The notes below the pieces were generated by a model. The model saw only the letters and a program-made list of their open reading frames with translations, had not been told where the DNA came from and did no database searches. This document shows, piece after piece, positions 1 through 14,000 of a stretch of DNA of 64,000 nt. The position numbers and the translations under genes are program-made. Each line of letters starts with the position of its first letter. Position 1 is the stretch's first letter. The DNA is from Auanema rhodensis. Its lineage: Eukaryota > Nematoda > Chromadorea > Rhabditida > Rhabditidae. The stretch spans positions 22,707,638-22,771,637 of the forward strand of contig OZ059900.1 in assembly GCA_964057225.1 (NCBI GenBank), read 5' to 3'.

Positions 1-225
1 GAACACGGACTGCTTGTGTAATAGATGATAGCAGTGATAATTTCGTTTCTTTTTTCAATTAACTTTCTAGTACGCGAGTTATTATATTTAGAACGTGATT
101 CCTTCATAATGAAAAATTTTTAGAGCCTGCACTGATAATATAACTGGAAACAGGCAATACTAAAACATTTGAATGACAGCTTTATTACAATAGGACTTAG
201 TTTACTCAATCATACCAATCTTCAT

Positions 226-343
226 GAACACGGACTGTTAGAGCCTGCACTGATAATATAACTGGAAACAGGCAATACGCAAACATTTGAATGACAGCTT
301 TATTACAATACGACTTAGTTTACTCAATTATATCAAGCTTCAT
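226..343 (+). repeat. Shortened 118-bp satellite A monomer
   Basis: This monomer lacks 107 internal bases. The text goes from cggactgtt directly to agagcctgc, which is normally over 100 bp further on. The deletion edges share two T residues. It is the first of nine copies with identical breakpoints. Confidence 0.95.
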
Positions 344-496
344 GAACACGGACTGCTTGTGTAATATATAATAGCAATAATAGTTTCGTTTCTGTTTTTA
401 ATTAACTTTCCTGTACGCGAGTTATAATATTTAGAACGTGATTCCTTGATTATGAAAAACTTTCAGAGCCTGCACTGATAATATAATTGGAAACAG

Positions 497-516
497 GCAG
501 TACGCAATACGCAAAC
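497..516 (+). repeat. 7-bp tandem duplication in satellite A (first copy)
   Basis: In this monomer the heptamer tacgcaa is present twice in a row, after ggcag. Most monomers have it once, or have tactaaa instead. The copy makes its monomer 232 bp. I count 30 such copies: 5 before 6.7 kb (near 497, 2422, 3329, 4697 and 6622) and 25 after 15.8 kb. Some read tacgcga for the first unit. Confidence 0.88.
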
Positions 517-2150
517 ATTTGAATGACAGCTTTATTACAATACGACTTAGCTTACTCAATCATATCAAGCTTCATGAACAGGGACTGTCTGTGTAATAGA
601 TGATAGCAATGATAGTTTCGTTTCTTTTTTCAATTAACTTTCCAGTACGCGAGTTATTATATTTAGAACGTGATTCCTTCATAATGAAAAATTTTTAGAG
701 CCTGCACTGATAATATAACTGGCAACAGGCAATACGCAAACATTTGAATGACAGCTTTATTACAATAGGACTTAGTTTACTCAATCATACCAATCTTCAT
801 GAACACGGACTGTTTGTGTAATAGATGATAGCAATGATAATTTCGTTTCTGTTTTTAATTAACTTTCCTGTACGCGAGTTATAATATTTAGAACGTGATT
901 CCTTGATTATGAAAAATTTTTAGAGCCTGCACTGATAATATAACTGGAAACAGGCAATACTAAAACATTTGAATGACAGCTTTATTACAATAGGACTTAG
1001 TTTACTCAATCATACCAATCTTCATGAACACGGACTGTTTGTGTAATAGATGATAGCAATGATAATTTCGTTTCTTTTTTCAATTAACTTTCCAGTACGC
1101 GAGTTATTATATTTAGAACGCGATTGCTTCATAATGAAAAATGTTTAGAGCCTGCACTGATAATATAACTGGCAACAGGCAATACGCAAACATTTGAATG
1201 ACAGCTTTATTACAATACGACTTAGTTTACTCAATCAGATCAAGCTTCATGAACACGGACTGTTTGTGCAATAGATGATAGCAATGATAGTTTCGTTTCT
1301 TTTTTTAATTAACTTTCCAGTACGCGAGTTATTATATTTAGAACGTGATTTCTTCATAATGAAAAACTTTCAGAGCCTGCACTGATAATATAACTGGAAA
1401 CAGGCAATACGCAAACATTTGAATGACTGCTTTATTACAATACGACTTAGTTTACTCAATTATATCAAGCTTCATGAACACGGACTTCTTGTGTAATATA
1501 TAATAGCAATAATAGTTTCGTTTCTGTTTTTAATTAACTTTCCTGTACGCGAGTTATAATATTTAGAACGCGATTCCTTGATAATGAAAAACTTTCAGAG
1601 CCTGCACTGATAATATAACTGGAAACAGGCAATACTAAAACATTTGAATGACAGCTTTATTACAATAGGACTTAGTTTACTCAATCATACCAATCTTCAT
1701 GAACACGGACTGTTTGTGTAATAGATGATAGCAATGATAATTTCGTTTCTTTTTTCAATTAACTTTCCAGTACGCGAGTTATTATATTTAGAACGTGATT
1801 CCTTCATAATGAAAAATTTTTAGAGCCTGCACTGATAATATAACTGGAAACAGGCAATACTAAAACATTTGAATGACAGCTTTATTACAATAGGACTTAG
1901 TTTACTCAATCATACCAATCTTCATGAACACGGACTGTTTGTGTAATAGATAATAGCAATGATAATTTCGTTTCTTTTTTCAATTAACTTTCCAGTACGC
2001 GAGTTATTATATTTAGAACGTGATTCCTTCATAATGAAAAATTTTTAGAGCCTGCACTGATAATATAACTGGAAACAGGCAATACTAAAACATTTGAATG
2101 ACAGCTTTATTACAATAGGACTTAGTTTACTCAATCATACCAATCTTCAT

Positions 2151-2268
2151 GAACACGGACTGTTAGAGCCTGCACTGATAATATAACTGGAAACAGGCAA
2201 TACGCAAACATTTGAATGACAGCTTTATTACAATACGACTTAGTTTACTCAATTATATCAAGCTTCAT
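2151..2268 (+). repeat. Shortened 118-bp satellite A monomer
   Basis: It has the same 107-bp internal deletion and junction (ctgttagagcc) as the copy at 226, and sits 1925 bp from it in the next higher-order unit. Confidence 0.95.
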
Positions 2269-3857
2269 GAACACGGACTGCTTGTGTAATATATAATAGC
2301 AATAATAGTTTCGTTTCTGTTTTTAATTAACTTTCCTGTACGCGAGTTATAATATTTAGAACGTGATTCCTTGATTATGAAAAACTTTCAGAGCCTGCAC
2401 TGATAATATAATTGGAAACAGGCAGTACGCAATACGCAAACATTTGAATGACAGCTTTATTACAATACGACTTAGCTTACTCAATCATATCAAGCTTCAT
2501 GAACAGGGACTGTCTGTGTAATAGATGATAGCAATGATAGTTTCGTTTCTTTTTTCAATTAACTTTCCAGTACGCGAGTTATTATATTTAGAACGTGATT
2601 CCTTCATAATGAAAAATTTTTAGAGCCTGCACTGATAATATAACTGGCAACAGGCAATACGCAAACATTTGAATGACAGCTTTATTACAATAGGACTTAG
2701 TTTACTCAATCATACCAATCTTCATGAACACGGACTGTTTGTGTAATAGATGATAGCAATGATAATTTCGTTTCTGTTTTTAATTAACTTTCCTGTACGC
2801 GAGTTATAATATTTAGAACGTGATTCCTTGATTATGAAAAACTTTCAGAGCCTGCACTGATAATATAATTGGAAACAGGCAGTACGCAAACATTTGAATG
2901 ACAGCTTTATTACAATAGGACTTAGTTTACTCAATCATATCAAGCTTCATGAACACGGACTGTTTGTGCAATAGATGATAGCAATGATAATTTCGTTTCT
3001 TTTTTCAATTAACTTTCCAATACGCGAGTTATTATATTTAGAACGTGATTCCTTCATAATGATAAATTTTTAGAGCCTGCACTGATAATATAACTGGAAA
3101 CAGGCAATACTAAAACATTTCAATGACAGCTTTATTACAATAGGACTTAGTTTACTCAATCATATCAAGCTTCATGAACACGGACTGTTTGTGCAATAGA
3201 TGATAGCAATGATAATTTCGTTTCTTTTTTCAATTAACTTTCCAGTACGCGAGTTATTATATTTAGAACGTGATTCCTTCATAATGAAAAATTTTTAGAG
3301 CCTGCACTGATAATATAACTGGCAACAGGCAGTACGCAATACGCAAACATTTGAATGGCAGCTTTATTACAATACGACTTAGTTTACTCAATTATATCAA
3401 GCTTCATGAACACGGACTGTTTGTGCAATAGATGATAGCAATGATAATTTCGTTTCTTTTTTCAATTAACTTTCCAGTACGCGAGTTATTATATTTAGAA
3501 CGTGATTCCTTCATAATGAAAAATTTTTAGAGCCTGCACTGATAATATAACTGGCAACAGGCAATACGCAAACATTTGAATGACAGCTTTATTACAATAG
3601 GACTTAGTTTACTCAATCATACCAATCTTCATGAACACGGACTGTTTGTGTAATAGATGATAGCAATGATAATTTCGTTTCTGTTTTTAATTAACTTTCC
3701 TGTACGCGAGTTATAATATTTAGAACGTGATTCCTTCATAATGAAAAATTTTTAGAGCCTGCACTGATAATATAACTGGAAACAGGCAATACTAAAACAT
3801 TTGAATGACAGCTTTATTACAATAGGACTTAGTTTACTCAATCATACCAATCTTCAT

Positions 3858-3975
3858 GAACACGGACTGTTAGAGCCTGCACTGATAATATAACTGGAAA
3901 CAGGCAATACGCAAACATTTGAATGACAGCTTTATTACAATACGACTTAGTTTACTCAATTATATCAAGCTTCAT
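3858..3975 (+). repeat. Shortened 118-bp satellite A monomer
   Basis: It has the same deletion junction as the copy at 226. It lies outside the regular place in the 1925-bp unit, near the end of the 4200-bp block, so it probably arrived by a separate exchange. Confidence 0.95.
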
Positions 3976-4200
3976 GAACACGGACTGCTTGTGTAATAGA
4001 TGATAGCAATGATAGTTTCGTTTCTTTTTTTAATTAACTTTCCAGTACGCGAGTTATAATATTTAGAACGCGATTCCTTGATAATGAAAAACTTTCAGAG
4101 CCTGCATTGATAATATAACTGGAAACAGGCAATACTAAAACATTTGAATGACAGCTTTATTACAATAGGACTTAGTTTACTCAATCATACCAATCTTCAT

Positions 4201-6125
4201 GAACACGGACTGCTTGTGTAATAGATGATAGCAGTGATAATTTCGTTTCTTTTTTCAATTAACTTTCTAGTACGCGAGTTATTATATTTAGAACGTGATT
4301 CCTTCATAATGAAAAATTTTTAGAGCCTGCACTGATAATATAACTGGAAACAGGCAATACTAAAACATTTGAATGACAGCTTTATTACAATAGGACTTAG
4401 TTTACTCAATCATACCAATCTTCATGAACACGGACTGTTAGAGCCTGCACTGATAATATAACTGGAAACAGGCAATACGCAAACATTTGAATGACAGCTT
4501 TATTACAATACGACTTAGTTTACTCAATTATATCAAGCTTCATGAACACGGACTGCTTGTGTAATATATAATAGCAATAATAGTTTCGTTTCTGTTTTTA
4601 ATTAACTTTCCTGTACGCGAGTTATAATATTTAGAACGTGATTCCTTGATTATGAAAAACTTTCAGAGCCTGCACTGATAATATAATTGGAAACAGGCAG
4701 TACGCAATACGCAAACATTTGAATGACAGCTTTATTACAATACGACTTAGCTTACTCAATCATATCAAGCTTCATGAACAGGGACTGTCTGTGTAATAGA
4801 TGATAGCAATGATAGTTTCGTTTCTTTTTTCAATTAACTTTCCAGTACGCGAGTTATTATATTTAGAACGTGATTCCTTCATAATGAAAAATTTTTAGAG
4901 CCTGCACTGATAATATAACTGGCAACAGGCAATACGCAAACATTTGAATGACAGCTTTATTACAATAGGACTTAGTTTACTCAATCATACCAATCTTCAT
5001 GAACACGGACTGTTTGTGTAATAGATGATAGCAATGATAATTTCGTTTCTGTTTTTAATTAACTTTCCTGTACGCGAGTTATAATATTTAGAACGTGATT
5101 CCTTGATTATGAAAAATTTTTAGAGCCTGCACTGATAATATAACTGGAAACAGGCAATACTAAAACATTTGAATGACAGCTTTATTACAATAGGACTTAG
5201 TTTACTCAATCATACCAATCTTCATGAACACGGACTGTTTGTGTAATAGATGATAGCAATGATAATTTCGTTTCTTTTTTCAATTAACTTTCCAGTACGC
5301 GAGTTATTATATTTAGAACGCGATTGCTTCATAATGAAAAATGTTTAGAGCCTGCACTGATAATATAACTGGCAACAGTTAATACGCAAACATTTGAATG
5401 ACAGCTTTATTACAATACGACTTAGTTTACTCAATCAGATCCAGCTTCATGAACACGGACTGTTTGTGCAATAGATGATAGCAATGATAGTTTCGTTTCT
5501 TTTTTTAATTAACTTTCCAGTACGCGAGTTATTATATTTAGAACGTGATTCCTTCATAATGAAAAACTTTCAGAGCCTGCACTGATAATATAACTGGAAA
5601 CAGGCAATACGCAAACATTTGAATGACTGCTTTATTACAATACGACTTAGTTTACTCAATTATATCAAGCTTCATGAACACGGACTTCTTGTGTAATATA
5701 TAATAGCAATAATAGTTTCGTTTCTGTTTTTAATTAACTTTCCTGTACGCGAGTTATAATATTTAGAACGCGATTCCTTGATAATGAAAAACTTTCAGAG
5801 CCTGCACTGATAATATAACTGGAAACAGGCAATACTAAAACATTTGAATGACAGCTTTATTACAATAGGACTTAGTTTACTCAATCATACCAATCTTCAT
5901 GAACACGGACTGTTTGTGTAATAGATGATAGCAATGATAATTTCGTTTCTTTTTTCAATTAACTTTCCAGTACGCGAGTTATTATATTTAGAACGTGATT
6001 CCTTCATAATGAAAAATTTTTAGAGCCTGCACTGATAATATAACTGGAAACAGGCAATACTAAAACATTTGAATGACAGCTTTATTACAATAGGACTTAG
6101 TTTACTCAATCATACCAATCTTCAT
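4201..6125 (+). repeat. Satellite A 1925-bp higher-order unit, copy 2
   Basis: This copy repeats the unit at 1-1925 with the same nine-monomer layout, including a short monomer at 4426 and a 7-bp insertion copy at 4544. By eye only four bases differ from 1-1925: two near 5379, one near 5442 and one near 5551. It is followed directly by another copy. Confidence 0.9.
4426..4543 (+). repeat. Shortened 118-bp satellite A monomer
   Basis: It has the same deletion junction and is the exact counterpart of the copy at 226 in the next 4200-bp block. Confidence 0.95.
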
Positions 6126-8050
6126 GAACACGGACTGTTTGTGTAATAGATAATAGCAATGATAATTTCGTTTCTTTTTTCAATTAACTTTCCAGTACGC
6201 GAGTTATTATATTTAGAACGTGATTCCTTGATTATGAAAAATTTTTAGAGCCTGCACTGATAATATAACTGGAAACAGGCAATACTAAAACATTTGAATG
6301 ACAGCTTTATTACAATAGGACTTAGTTTACTCAATCATACCAATCTTCATGAACACGGACTGTTAGAGCCTGCACTGATAATATAACTGGAAACAGGCAA
6401 TACGCAAACATTTGAATGACAGCTTTATTACAATACGACTTAGTTTACTCAATTATATCAAGCTTCATGAACACGGACTGCTTGTGTAATATATAATAGC
6501 AATAATAGTTTCGTTTCTGTTTTTAATTAACTTTCCTGTACGCGAGTTATAATATTTAGAACGTGATTCCTTGATTATGAAAAACTTTCAGAGCCTGCAC
6601 TGATAATATAATTGGAAACAGGCAGTACGCAATACGCAAACATTTGAATGACAGCTTTATTACAATACGACTTAGCTTACTCAATCATATCAAGCTTCAT
6701 GAACAGGGACTGTCTGTGTAATAGATGATAGCAATGATAGTTTCGTTTCTTTTTTCAATTAACTTTCCAGTACGCGAGTTATTATATTTAGAACGTGATT
6801 CCTTCATAATGAAAAATTTTTAGAGCCTGCACTGATAATATAACTGGCAACAGGCAATACGCAAACATTTGAATGACAGCTTTATTACAATAGGACTTAG
6901 TTTACTCAATCATACCAATCTTCATGAACACGGACTGTTTGTGTAATAGATGATAGCAATGATAATTTCGTTTCTGTTTTTAATTAACTTTCCTGTACGC
7001 GAGTTATAATATTTAGAACGTGATTCCTTGATTATGAAAAATTTTTAGAGCCTGCACTGATAATATAACTGGAAACAGGCAATACTAAAACATTTGAATG
7101 ACAGCTTTATTACAATAGGACTTAGTTTACTCAATCATACCAATCTTCATGAACACGGACTGTTTGTGTAATAGATGATAGCAATGATAATTTCGTTTCT
7201 TTTTTCAATTAACTTTCCAGTACGCGAGTTATTATATTTAGAACGCGATTGCTTCATAATGAAAAATGTTTAGAGCCTGCACTGATAATATAACTGGCAA
7301 CAGGCAATACGCAAACATTTGAATGACAGCTTTATTACAATACGACTTAGTTTACTCAATCAGATCAAGCTTCATGAACACGGACTGTTTGTGCAATAGA
7401 TGATAGCAATGATAGTTTCGTTTCTTTTTTTAATTAACTTTCCAGTACGCGAGTTATTATATTTAGAACGTGATTCCTTCATAATGAAAAACTTTCAGAG
7501 CCTGCACTGATAATATAACTGGAAACAGGCAATACGCAAACATTTGAATGACTGCTTTATTACAATACGACTTAGTTTACTCAATTATATCAAGCTTCAT
7601 GAACACGGACTGCTTGTGTAATATATAATAGCAATAATAGTTTCGTTTCTGTTTTTAATTAACTTTCCTGTACGCGAGTTATAATATTTAGAACGCGATT
7701 CCTTGATAATGAAAAACTTTCAGAGCCTGCACTGATAATATAACTGGAAACAGGCAATACTAAAACATTTGAATGACAGCTTTATTACAATAGGACTTAG
7801 TTTACTCAATCATACCAATCTTCATGAACACGGACTGTTTGTGTAATAGATGATAGCAATGATAATTTCGTTTCTTTTTTCAATTAACTTTCCAGTACGC
7901 GAGTTATTATATTTAGAACGTGATTCCTTCATAATGAAAAATTTTTAGAGCCTGCACTGATAATATAACTGGAAACAGGCAATACTAAAACATTTGAATG
8001 ACAGCTTTATTACAATAGGACTTAGTTTACTCAATCATACTAATCTTCAT
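6126..8050 (+). repeat. Satellite A 1925-bp higher-order unit, copy 3
   Basis: This third copy sits exactly 1925 bp after the second. It has the short monomer at 6351, the 7-bp insertion copy from 6469 and the same run of variant monomers to 8050. Some diagnostic bases differ from copy 2, mainly in the first monomer. Similarity of the larger block breaks down after about 8.2 kb. Confidence 0.85.
6351..6468 (+). repeat. Shortened 118-bp satellite A monomer
   Basis: It has the same deletion junction and is the counterpart of the copy at 2151 at an offset of 4200 bp. After it, no short copy occurs for about 10 kb. Confidence 0.95.
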
Positions 8051-11000
8051 GAACACGGACTGTTTGTGTAATAGATAATAGCAATGATAATTTCGTTTCT
8101 TTTTTCAATTAACTTTCCAGTACGCGAGTTATTATATTTAGAACGTGATTCCTTCATAATGAAAAATTTTTAGAGCCTGCACTGATAATATAACTGGCAA
8201 CAGGCAATACGCAAACATTTGAATGACAGCTTTATTACAATACGACTTAGTTTACTCAATCATACCAATCTTCATGAACACGGACTGTTTGTGTAATAGA
8301 TAATAGCAATAATAGTTTCGTTTCTGTTTTTAATTAACTTTCCTGTACGCGAGTTATAATATTTAGAACGTGATTCCTTGATTATGAAAAATTTTTAGAG
8401 CCTGCACTGATAATATAACTGGAAACAGGCAATACTAAAACATTTGAATGACAGCTTTATTACAATAGGACTTAGTTTACTCAATCATACCAATCTTCAT
8501 GAACACGGACTGTTTGTGTAATAGATGATAGCAATGATAATTTCGTTTCTTTTTTCAATTAACTTTCCAGTACGCGAGTTATTATATTTAGAACGTGATT
8601 CCTTCATAATGAAAAATTTTTAGAGCCTGCACTGATAATATAACTGGAAACAGGCAATACTAAAACATTTGAATGACAGCTTTATTACAATAGGACTTAG
8701 TTTACTCAATCATACCAATCTTCATGAACACGGACTGTTTGTGTAATAGATAATAGCAATGATAATTTCGTTTCTTTTTTCAATTAACTTTTCAGTACGC
8801 GAGTTATTATATTTAGAACGTGATTCCTTCATAATGAAAAATTTTTAGAGCCTGCACTGATAATATAACTGGAAACAGGCAATACTAAAACATTTGAATG
8901 ACAGCTTTATTACAATAGGACTTAGTTTACTCAATCATACCAATCTTCATGAACACGGACTGTTTGTGTAATAGATGATAGCAATGATAATTTCGTTTCT
9001 GTTTTTAATTAACTTTCCTGTACGCGAGTTATAATATTTAGAACGTGATTCCTTGATTATGAAAAATTTTTAGAGCCTGCACTGATAATATAACTGGCAA
9101 CAGGCAATACGCAAACATTTGAATGACAGCTTTATTACAATAGGACTTAGTTTACTCAATCATACCAATCTTCATGAACACGGACTGTTTGTGTAATAGA
9201 TGATAGCAATGATAATTTCGTTTCTTTTTTCAATTAACTTTCCAGTACGCGAGTTATTATATTTAGAACGTGATTCCTTCATAATGAAAAATTTTTAGAG
9301 CCTGCACTGATAATATAACTGGAAACAGGCAATACTAAAACATTTGAATGACAGCTTTATTACAATAGGACTTAGTTTACTCAATCATACCAATCTTCAT
9401 GAACACGGACTGTTTGTGTAATAGATAATAGCAATGATAATTTCGTTTCTTTTTTCAATTAACTTTTCAGTACGCGAGTTATTATATTTAGAACGTGATT
9501 CCTTCATAATGAAAAATTTTTAGAGCCTGCACTGATAATATAACTGGAAACAGGCAATACTAAAACATTTGAATGACAGCTTTATTACAATAGGACTTAG
9601 TTTACTCAATCATACCAATCTTCATGAACACGGACTGTTTGTGTAATAGATGATAGCAATGATAATTTCGTTTCTGTTTTTAATTAACTTTCCTGTACGC
9701 GAGTTATAATATTTAGAACGTGATTCCTTGATTATGAAAAATTTTTAGAGCCTGCACTGATAATATAACTGGCAACAGGCAATACGCAAACATTTGAATG
9801 ACAGCTTTATTACAATAGGACTTAGTTTACTCAATCATACCAATCTTCATGAACACGGACTGTTTGTGTAATAGATGATAGCAATGATAATTTCGTTTCT
9901 GTTTTTAATTAACTTTCCTGTACGCGAGTTATAATATTTAGAACGTGATTCCTTGATTATGAAAAATTTTTAGAGCCTGCACTGATAATATAACTGGAAA
10001 CAGGCAATACTAAAACATTTGAATGACAGCTTTATTACAATAGGACTTAGTTTACTCAATCATACCAATCTTCATGAACACGGACTGTTTGTGTAATAGA
10101 TGATAGCAATGATAATTTCGTTTCTTTTTTCAATTAACTTTCCAGTACGCGAGTTATTATATTTAGAACGCGATTGCTTCATAATGAAAAATGTTTAGAG
10201 CCTGCACTGATAATATAACTGGCAACAGGCAATACGCAAACATTTGAATGACAGCTTTATTACAATACGACTTAGTTTACTCAATCAGATCAAGCTTCAT
10301 GAACACGGACTGTTTGTGCAATAGATGATAGCAATGATAGTTTCGTTTCTTTTTTTAATTAACTTTCCAGTACGCGAGTTATTATATTTAGAACGTGATT
10401 CCTTCATAATGAAAAACTTTCAGAGCCTGCACTGATAATATAACTGGAAACAATCAATACGCAAACATTTGAATGACTGCTTTATTACAATACGACTTAG
10501 TTTACTCAATTATATCAAGCTTCATGAACACGGACTGCTTGTGTAATATATAATAGCAATAATAGTTTCGTTTCTTTTTTCAATTAACTTTCCAGTACGC
10601 GAGTTATTATATTTAGAACGCGATTCCTTGATAATGAAAAACTTTCAGAGCCTGCACTGATAATATAACTGGAAACAGGCAATACTAAAACATTTGAATG
10701 ACAGCTTTATTACAATAGGACTTAGTTTACTCAATCATACCAATCTTCATGAACACGGACTGTTTGTGTAATAGATGATAGCAATGATAATTTCGTTTCT
10801 TTTTTCAATTAACTTTCCAGTACGCGAGTTATTATATTTAGAACGTGATTCCTTCATAATGAAAAATTTTTAGAGCCTGCACTGATAATATAACTGGAAA
10901 CAGGCAATACTAAAACATTTGAATGACAGCTTTATTACAATAGGACTTAGTTTACTCAATCATACTAATCTTCATGAACACGGACTGTTTGTGTAATAGA

Positions 11001-14000
11001 TAATAGCAATGATAATTTCGTTTCTTTTTTCAATTAACTTTCCAGTACGCGAGTTATTATATTTAGAACGTGATTCCTTCATAATGAAAAATTTTTAGAG
11101 CCTGCACTGATAATATAACTGGAAACAGGCAATACTAAAACATTTGAATGACAGCTTTATTACAATAGGACTTAGTTTACTCAATCATACCAATCTTCAT
11201 GAACACGGACTGTTTGTGTAATAGATAATAGCAATAATAGTTTCGTTTCTGTTTTTAATTAACTTTCCTGTACGCGAGTTATAATATTTAGAACGTGATT
11301 CCTTGATTATGAAAAATTTTTAGAGCCTGCACTGATAATATAACTGGAAACAGGCAATACTAAAACATTTGAATGACAGCTTTATTACAATAGGACTTAG
11401 TTTACTCAATCATACCAATCTTCATGAACACGGACTGTTTGTGTAATAGATGATAGCAATGATAATTTCGTTTCTTTTCTCAATTAACTTTCCAGTACGC
11501 GAGTTATTATATTTAGAACGTGATTCCTTCATAATGAAAAATTTTTAGAGCCTGCACTGATAATATAACTGGAAACAGGCAATACTAAAACATTTGAATG
11601 ACAGCTTTATTACAATAGGACTTAGTTTACTCAATCATACCAATCTTCATGAACACGGACTGTTTGTGTAATAGATGATAGCAATGATAATTTCGTTTCT
11701 GTTTTTAATTAACTTTCCTGTACGCGAGTTATAATATTTAGAACGTGATTCCTTGATTATGAAAAATTTTTAGAGCCTGCACTGATAATATAACTGGCAA
11801 CAGGCAATACGCAAACATTTGAATGACAGCTTTATTACAATAGGACTTAGTTTACTCAATCATACCAATCTTCATGAACACGGACTGTTTGTGTAATAGA
11901 TGATAGCAATGATAATTTCGTTTCTGTTTTTAATTAACTTTCCTGTACGCGAGTTATAATATTTAGAACGTGATTCCTTGATTATGAAAAATTTTTAGAG
12001 CCTGCACTGATAATATAACTGGAAACAGGCAATACTAAAACATTTGAATGACAGCTTTATTACAATAGGACTTAGTTTACTCAATCATACTAATCTTCAT
12101 GAACACGGACTGTTTGTGTAATAGATAATAGCAATGATAATTTCGTTTCTTTTTTCAATTAACTTTCCAGTACGCGAGTTATTATATTTAGAACGTGATT
12201 CCTTCATAATGAAAAATTTTTAGAGCCTGCACTGATAATATAACTGGAAACAGGCAATACTAAAACATTTGAATGACAGCTTTATTACAATAGGACTTAG
12301 TTTACTCAATCATACTAATCTTCATGAACACGGACTGTTTGTGTAATAGATAATAGCAATAATAGTTTCGTTTCTGTTTTTAATTAACTTTCCTGTACGC
12401 GAGTTATAATATTTAGAACGCGATTCCTTGATAATGAAAAACTTTCAGAGCCTGCACTGATAATATAACTGGAAACAGGCAATACTAAAACATTTGAATG
12501 ACAGCTTTATTACAATAGGACTTAGTTTACTCAATCATACCAATCTTCATGAACACGGACTGTTTGAGTAATAGATAATAGCAATAATAGTTTCGTTTCT
12601 GTTTTTAATTAACTTTCCTGTACGCGAGTTATAATATTTAGAACGTGATTCCTTGATTATGAAAAATTTTTAGAGCCTGCACTGATAATATAACTGGAAA
12701 CAGGCAATACTAAAACATTTGAATGACAGCTTTATTACAATAGGACTTAGTTTACTCAATCATACCAATCTTCATGAACACGGACTGTTTGTGTAATAGA
12801 TGATAGCAATGATAATTTCGTTTCTTTTCTCAATTAACTTTCCAGTACGCGAGTTATTATATTTAGAACGTGATTCCTTCATAATGAAAAATTTTTAGAG
12901 CCTGCACTGATAATATAACTGGAAACAGGCAATACTAAAACATTTGAATGACAGCTTTATTACAATAGGACTTAGTTTACTCAATCATACCAATCTTCAT
13001 GAACACGGACTGTTTGTGTAATAGATAATAGCAATGATAATTTCGTTTCTTTTTTCAATTAACTTTTCAGTACGCGAGTTATTATATTTAGAACGTGATT
13101 CCTTCATAATGAAAAATTTTTAGAGCCTGCACTGATAATATAACTGGAAACAGGCAATACTAAAACATTTGAATGACAGCTTTATTACAATAGGACTTAG
13201 TTTACTCAATCATACCAATCTTCATGAACACGGACTGTTTGTGTAATAGATGATAGCAATGATAATTTCGTTTCTGTTTTTAATTAACTTTCCTGTACGC
13301 GAGTTATAATATTTAGAACGTGATTCCTTGATTATGAAAAATTTTTAGAGCCTGCACTGATAATATAACTGGAAACAGGCAATACTAAAACATTTGAATG
13401 ACAGCTTTATTACAATAGGACTTAGTTTACTCAATCATACCAATCTTCATGAACACGGACTGTTTGTGTAATAGATGATAGCAATGATAATTTCGTTTCT
13501 TTTTCAATTAACTTTCCAGTACGCGAGTTATTATATTTAGAACGCGATTGCTTCATAATGAAAAATGTTTAGAGCCTGCACTGATAATATAACTGGCAAC
13601 AGGCAATACGCAAACATTTGAATGACAGCTTTATTACAATACGACTTAGTTTACTCAATCAGATCAAGCTTCATGAACACGGACTGTTTGTGCAATAGAT
13701 GATAGCAATGATAGTTTCGTTTCTTTTTTTAATTAACTTTCCAGTACGCGAGTTATAATATTTAGAACGCGATTCCTTGATAATGAAAAACTTTCAGAGC
13801 CTGCACTGATAATATAACTGGCAACAGGCAATACGCAAACATTTGAATGACAGCTTTATTACAATACGACTTAGTTTACTCAATCATACCAATCTTCATG
13901 AACACGGACTGTTTGTGTAATAGATAATAGCAATAATAGTTTCGTTTCTGTTTTTAATTAACTTTCCTGTACGCGAGTTATAATATTTAGAACGTGATTC

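Larger units (their letters stand above)
1..1925 (+). repeat. Satellite A higher-order unit, 1925 bp (nine monomers)
   Basis: This is a nine-monomer unit with lengths 225, 118, 232 and six times 225. Monomer starts are 1, 226, 344, 576, 801, 1026, 1251, 1476 and 1701. The same order of length variants and diagnostic bases returns at 4201 and 6126, so it is a true higher-order repeat and not just adjacent monomers. A partial copy follows from 1926 and matches until about 2840. Confidence 0.9.
1..4200 (+). repeat. 4200-bp composite block of satellite A
   Basis: The sequence at 4201 restarts the text at position 1, and base-for-base agreement continues from 1-2840 against 4201-7040 with only six differing bases seen. 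The block holds 19 monomers, including short copies at 226, 2151 and 3858. It reads as a recent tandem duplication or unequal exchange. The left boundary may lie outside the window. Confidence 0.88.
4201..7040 (+). repeat. Second copy of the 4200-bp block, partial
   Basis: This segment matches 1-2840 at an offset of exactly 4200 bp. After about 7040 the text no longer follows 2841 onward. Instead it follows the 1925-bp unit, which places a recombination breakpoint near 7040. Confidence 0.85.
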
